Assembly (NCBI GenBank): GCA_910578755.1 | Contig: CAJTSZ010000090.1 | Location: forward strand, 1 to 8,365 | Direction: 5' to 3' | DNA from: an uncultured Oscillospiraceae bacterium | Lineage (GTDB): Bacteria > Bacillota > Clostridia > Oscillospirales > Ruminococcaceae | DNA length: 8,365 nt | Part shown: positions 7,401-8,365 of the stretch, piece by piece | Layout of the letters: every line of letters starts with the position of its first letter | Position numbering within the stretch: the stretch's first letter is position 1 | Program-made: the position numbers and the translations under genes | Notes under the pieces: model-generated | Seen by the model: only the letters and a program-made list of their open reading frames with translations | The model's database searches: none | What the model was told of the DNA's origin: nothing

Positions 7401-8050
7401 GCAGCGCGGGCATTACAGGCACCCAGTCCACCGGCGACGCGGTTACAGACGTAAAGGACCCGGAAAATTCCGGCTCCAATAACCCTGGAACAGATGAAAA
7501 AGATGAAACCGAAGAACCCACCATTACCGAAATCCGCCTGAAGGATGAGGAAGTCACCCTTGCCGTGGGTGAAACTACTGATTTGCAGGTGAAGCTCACC
7601 CCATCTGATGCCGATGAGGACACCCTTACCTGGGAAAGCAGCAATACCAAAATAGTACGGGTCAACGGCAGCGGTAAAATTCGGGGCGAAAGCCCCGGCA
7701 CTGCCACCATAACCGTTTCCGCCGGGGATGTCACCGCAAAATGCACCGTTACTGTAACGGCCCCAGAAGACGGGAAAGGTGAGGAAGCAGAGGAATTAGA
7801 GGATATCTCCATTAAAAATGCCCCTCAAACCATGAAGGTAGGGGACAGGGTGCAGTTAGAGGTGGAGGTTTCCCCAGCAGGGGCAAAAATCCCGGAATTG
7901 GAGTGGGAGGTTTCCTCCAGCAGTGAAAAGCTGGCGCGTATCAATGGTAACGGCCTGCTGGAGGCCTTGGCGCCAGGCAGTGTAAGCGTCCGGGTGCGTA
8001 CGGCCGACGGCCAATACGCCAGTATTTGCAAAATAGAAATTACAGAATAA
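4439..8050 (+). CDS. Membrane-anchored N-acetylmuramoyl-L-alanine amidase (Amidase_3) with inactive GHL10-like barrel and two Big_2 domains
   Basis: Large cell-wall hydrolase of 1203 residues, expected to cut the amide bond between MurNAc and the stem peptide outside the membrane. Order: basic cytosolic tail 1-20; one membrane segment about 21-43; acidic disordered linker 44-108; a GHL10-like barrel about 110-450; beta-rich regions about 450-620, including Ig-like repeats; an unassigned region about 620-805; Amidase_3 about 811-983; linker; Big_2 domains about 1028-1107 and 1121-1202. Amidase residues are complete: zinc ligands H818 (DPGHGG), E834 and H887 (SVHHNS), and catalytic E948 (SEGGFLTN). 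The barrel parallels the upstream gene (VKQAQSLGMNTLFVDL; VDFVAVRNYG), but its HFDDY position reads LLAGC (238-242), so both aspartates are lost and it is probably a binding or structural module. It starts 17 bases after the broken GHL10 gene, probably on the same mRNA. The start could instead be GTG 4445. Confidence 0.93.
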   Translation: MAVPPRKKRKKGRGSESQQTMLIFACVFLAITVVVAVSALLLRSKKETQPGEPPGQEENQLGNTQNNSDDPLPPGEDEANSTEKDEDEENQPQEGEAPSQEPISFNKPATMKGVFVIPKEDFFTDPAQTEENQKQEIEAMVKQAQSLGMNTLFVDLVTGEGTAFQLETIRSISTFDAAAYLLETARENNLFIYGIYDLSYYPAGERVRQAQVKNTQQANLANGVLEDMVKKYQFDGILLAGCENPDGEAAFADYMLYGGGRTYQQYMEDNAAMLVTAAKEVVSKYAQNTQVGLLTDGVWAAASQQEGGLEVTAGFTALETDRLNSKALAEQQAVDFVAVRNYGSTTDPAAPFTTVAKWWDQQAQETGLPVYMVHGANRACTTENPGWSAHDQLTRQVISLEECSNLQGSIFNSLASLSANPKNSTTLLQDYYSNNVKAEHILKELTFTRPTQLQISTTDKTYTFQGASDPNSPVTMDGKTVETDENGFFSVTVSLSPGENKYTFNHKEKTMTFTINRQVQVIQEVTPVGSLSVDGGMKVTITAVAYENSSVYAAINGQNIPMSVDETADNEDLRGTSYIRYTGTFTAPKGQAKAQQLGNITITATWEGITKTMEGASVTVNKLAVVEDGVLVRVTADQAITFPTNEIGKYPEPNCFRLPKGTLDYAVGDEVVYKDEEGVRKYYKLASGLRVYSDDIAAVSDGTVVAGNIISGLTVKADKQFTYVILTSEYPVPFKPKYSSTRFEIDFQYTTSTPEDLSLSKNPLFSSAAWDGTTLSLGFINQNGFLGYTAYHDNGAIVFRFNNPTTISGARIVVDPGHGGGDNGAPGFNPNYQEKHINWAMAKSLAEALENKGANVLLLKTLNQTTSMDARLQQARSFNAVVYISVHHNSAQSAATGTEAYYFYPFAQSLASRISTATSQGLNTNNRGAKYGVFYVTRDPQFVGVLSEGGFLTNNKEYNKLINDDYQKEVGENMASAIATFLKNAGSGSAGITGTQSTGDAVTDVKDPENSGSNNPGTDEKDETEEPTITEIRLKDEEVTLAVGETTDLQVKLTPSDADEDTLTWESSNTKIVRVNGSGKIRGESPGTATITVSAGDVTAKCTVTVTAPEDGKGEEAEELEDISIKNAPQTMKVGDRVQLEVEVSPAGAKIPELEWEVSSSSEKLARINGNGLLEALAPGSVSVRVRTADGQYASICKIEITE

Positions 8051-8061
8051 TCCCCGGGCCC

Positions 8062-8103
8062 AAAACTTACAGCGGGATACCCCGCTGTAAGTTTTTTCTT
8101 TTT
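8062..8103 (+). terminator. Strong Rho-independent terminator after the amidase gene
   Basis: Bases 8062-8076 (AAAACTTACAGCGGG) pair perfectly with 8081-8095 around an ATAC loop. T-rich sequence (TTTTTTCTTTTT) runs from 8092 to 8103. It starts 11 bases after the amidase stop and closes the cell-wall unit. The A run before the stem could allow weak termination of the opposite strand as well. Confidence 0.93.
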
Positions 8104-8365
8104 GGAAGTGTTCAGCAACTTTTAAGCCTTTTCTGTTGGGGCCTGCCCAGCCCCGCGCCCCAGGCCTTGTTAGGGGCCTCCAGCCCCTAAAACCCCTGGC
8201 CATATTTCTTTTGGAAGCATGGATTGCCTCCAAGCCTCTGCTTGCGGGCTTACGCAGCCCGCACCTGCGCCCCATTTCTTTCTGTGAAGAAAGAAATGGG
8301 GGAAAGAAAGTCATTGGTGGCTTGCCGCCCCCAAGCCCCTGCTTAATTGCTTTTGCCACTCAATG
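8104..8365. repeat. Hairpin-rich non-coding tail, probable dispersed intergenic repeat
   Basis: This stretch after the terminator holds no gene I can support but several inverted repeats: GGGGC 8138-8142 with 8150-8154; TTAGGGGC 8170-8177 with 8183-8190; TGCGGGCT 8243-8250 with 8256-8263; and a 14-bp stem at 8270-8301. Its base composition, GC-rich with CCCC and GGGG runs, differs from the genes. It resembles multi-copy intergenic elements I associate with Oscillospirales genomes. Copy number cannot be judged from one window and the true borders are unknown. Confidence 0.5.
8270..8301. repeat. 14-bp perfect inverted repeat with GTGA loop
   Basis: CCCCATTTCTTTCT (8270-8283) is the exact reverse complement of 8288-8301, with a loop of GTGA. 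In plus-strand RNA this is a GNRA-type tetraloop, a very stable closing. GGAAAGAAAG follows, so it is not a plus-strand intrinsic terminator, and no T run follows on the other strand. A structured-RNA or REP-like role is inferred. Confidence 0.75.

Noticed and set aside
7856..8359. Minus-strand open frame of 167 codons over the amidase 3' end and the hairpin tail
   Set aside because: It crosses the terminator and antisense amidase codons, is rich in Arg, Gly and Pro with no domain-like pattern, and most of it is translated inverted repeat.

Overview
The window looks like a piece of chromosome from a low-to-mid-GC Gram-positive anaerobe, most likely class Clostridia. Supporting signs are AGGAGG-type ribosome binding sites, a lipoprotein signal peptide, a wall amidase with Big_2 domains, intrinsic terminators and a GHL10 ('DUF187') family protein. 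The hairpin-rich tail at the right edge resembles intergenic repeats I associate with gut Oscillospirales, but that is recollection and the genus cannot be fixed from here. All genes are on the + strand, in two transcription units. No tRNA, rRNA, CRISPR array, insertion sequence or phage gene was seen, and no gene-less stretch exceeds 300 bases.

Unit 1 (1-2731): the 3' part of an NhaC-family Na+/H+ antiporter gene cut by the window edge, iadA (isoaspartyl dipeptidase, all known metal and substrate residues present), and a small RimI-like GNAT acetyltransferase. Gaps are 59 and 36 bases, with a perfect hairpin in the first gap, and the unit ends at an intrinsic terminator (2696-2731). The likely theme is use or repair of isoaspartyl dipeptides beside a membrane exchanger.

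Unit 2 (about 2775-8097): after a short intergenic region with two overlapping candidate promoters come two cell-surface genes. The first encodes a lipoprotein with a Pro/Glu-rich stalk and a C-terminal GHL10 glycoside-hydrolase-like barrel. Its frame is broken at 3344-3347 by what looks like loss of two bases (GTGTGG to GTGG), leaving a 146-residue product that stops at the start of the barrel. The second, intact, is about 1,200 residues: membrane anchor, acidic linker, a second GHL10-like barrel that has lost the acidic active-site motif, beta-rich domains, a complete zinc N-acetylmuramoyl-L-alanine amidase (Amidase_3), and two Big_2 domains. A strong terminator follows.

The most interesting material is this peptidoglycan module. 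An amidase that strips peptides from glycan strands is fused to an apparently dead GHL10 barrel, next to a GHL10 lipoprotein with its acidic motif intact but its reading frame broken. The last 262 bases hold no credible gene, only a series of inverted repeats, including a 14-bp stem closed by a GTGA (GNRA) loop.
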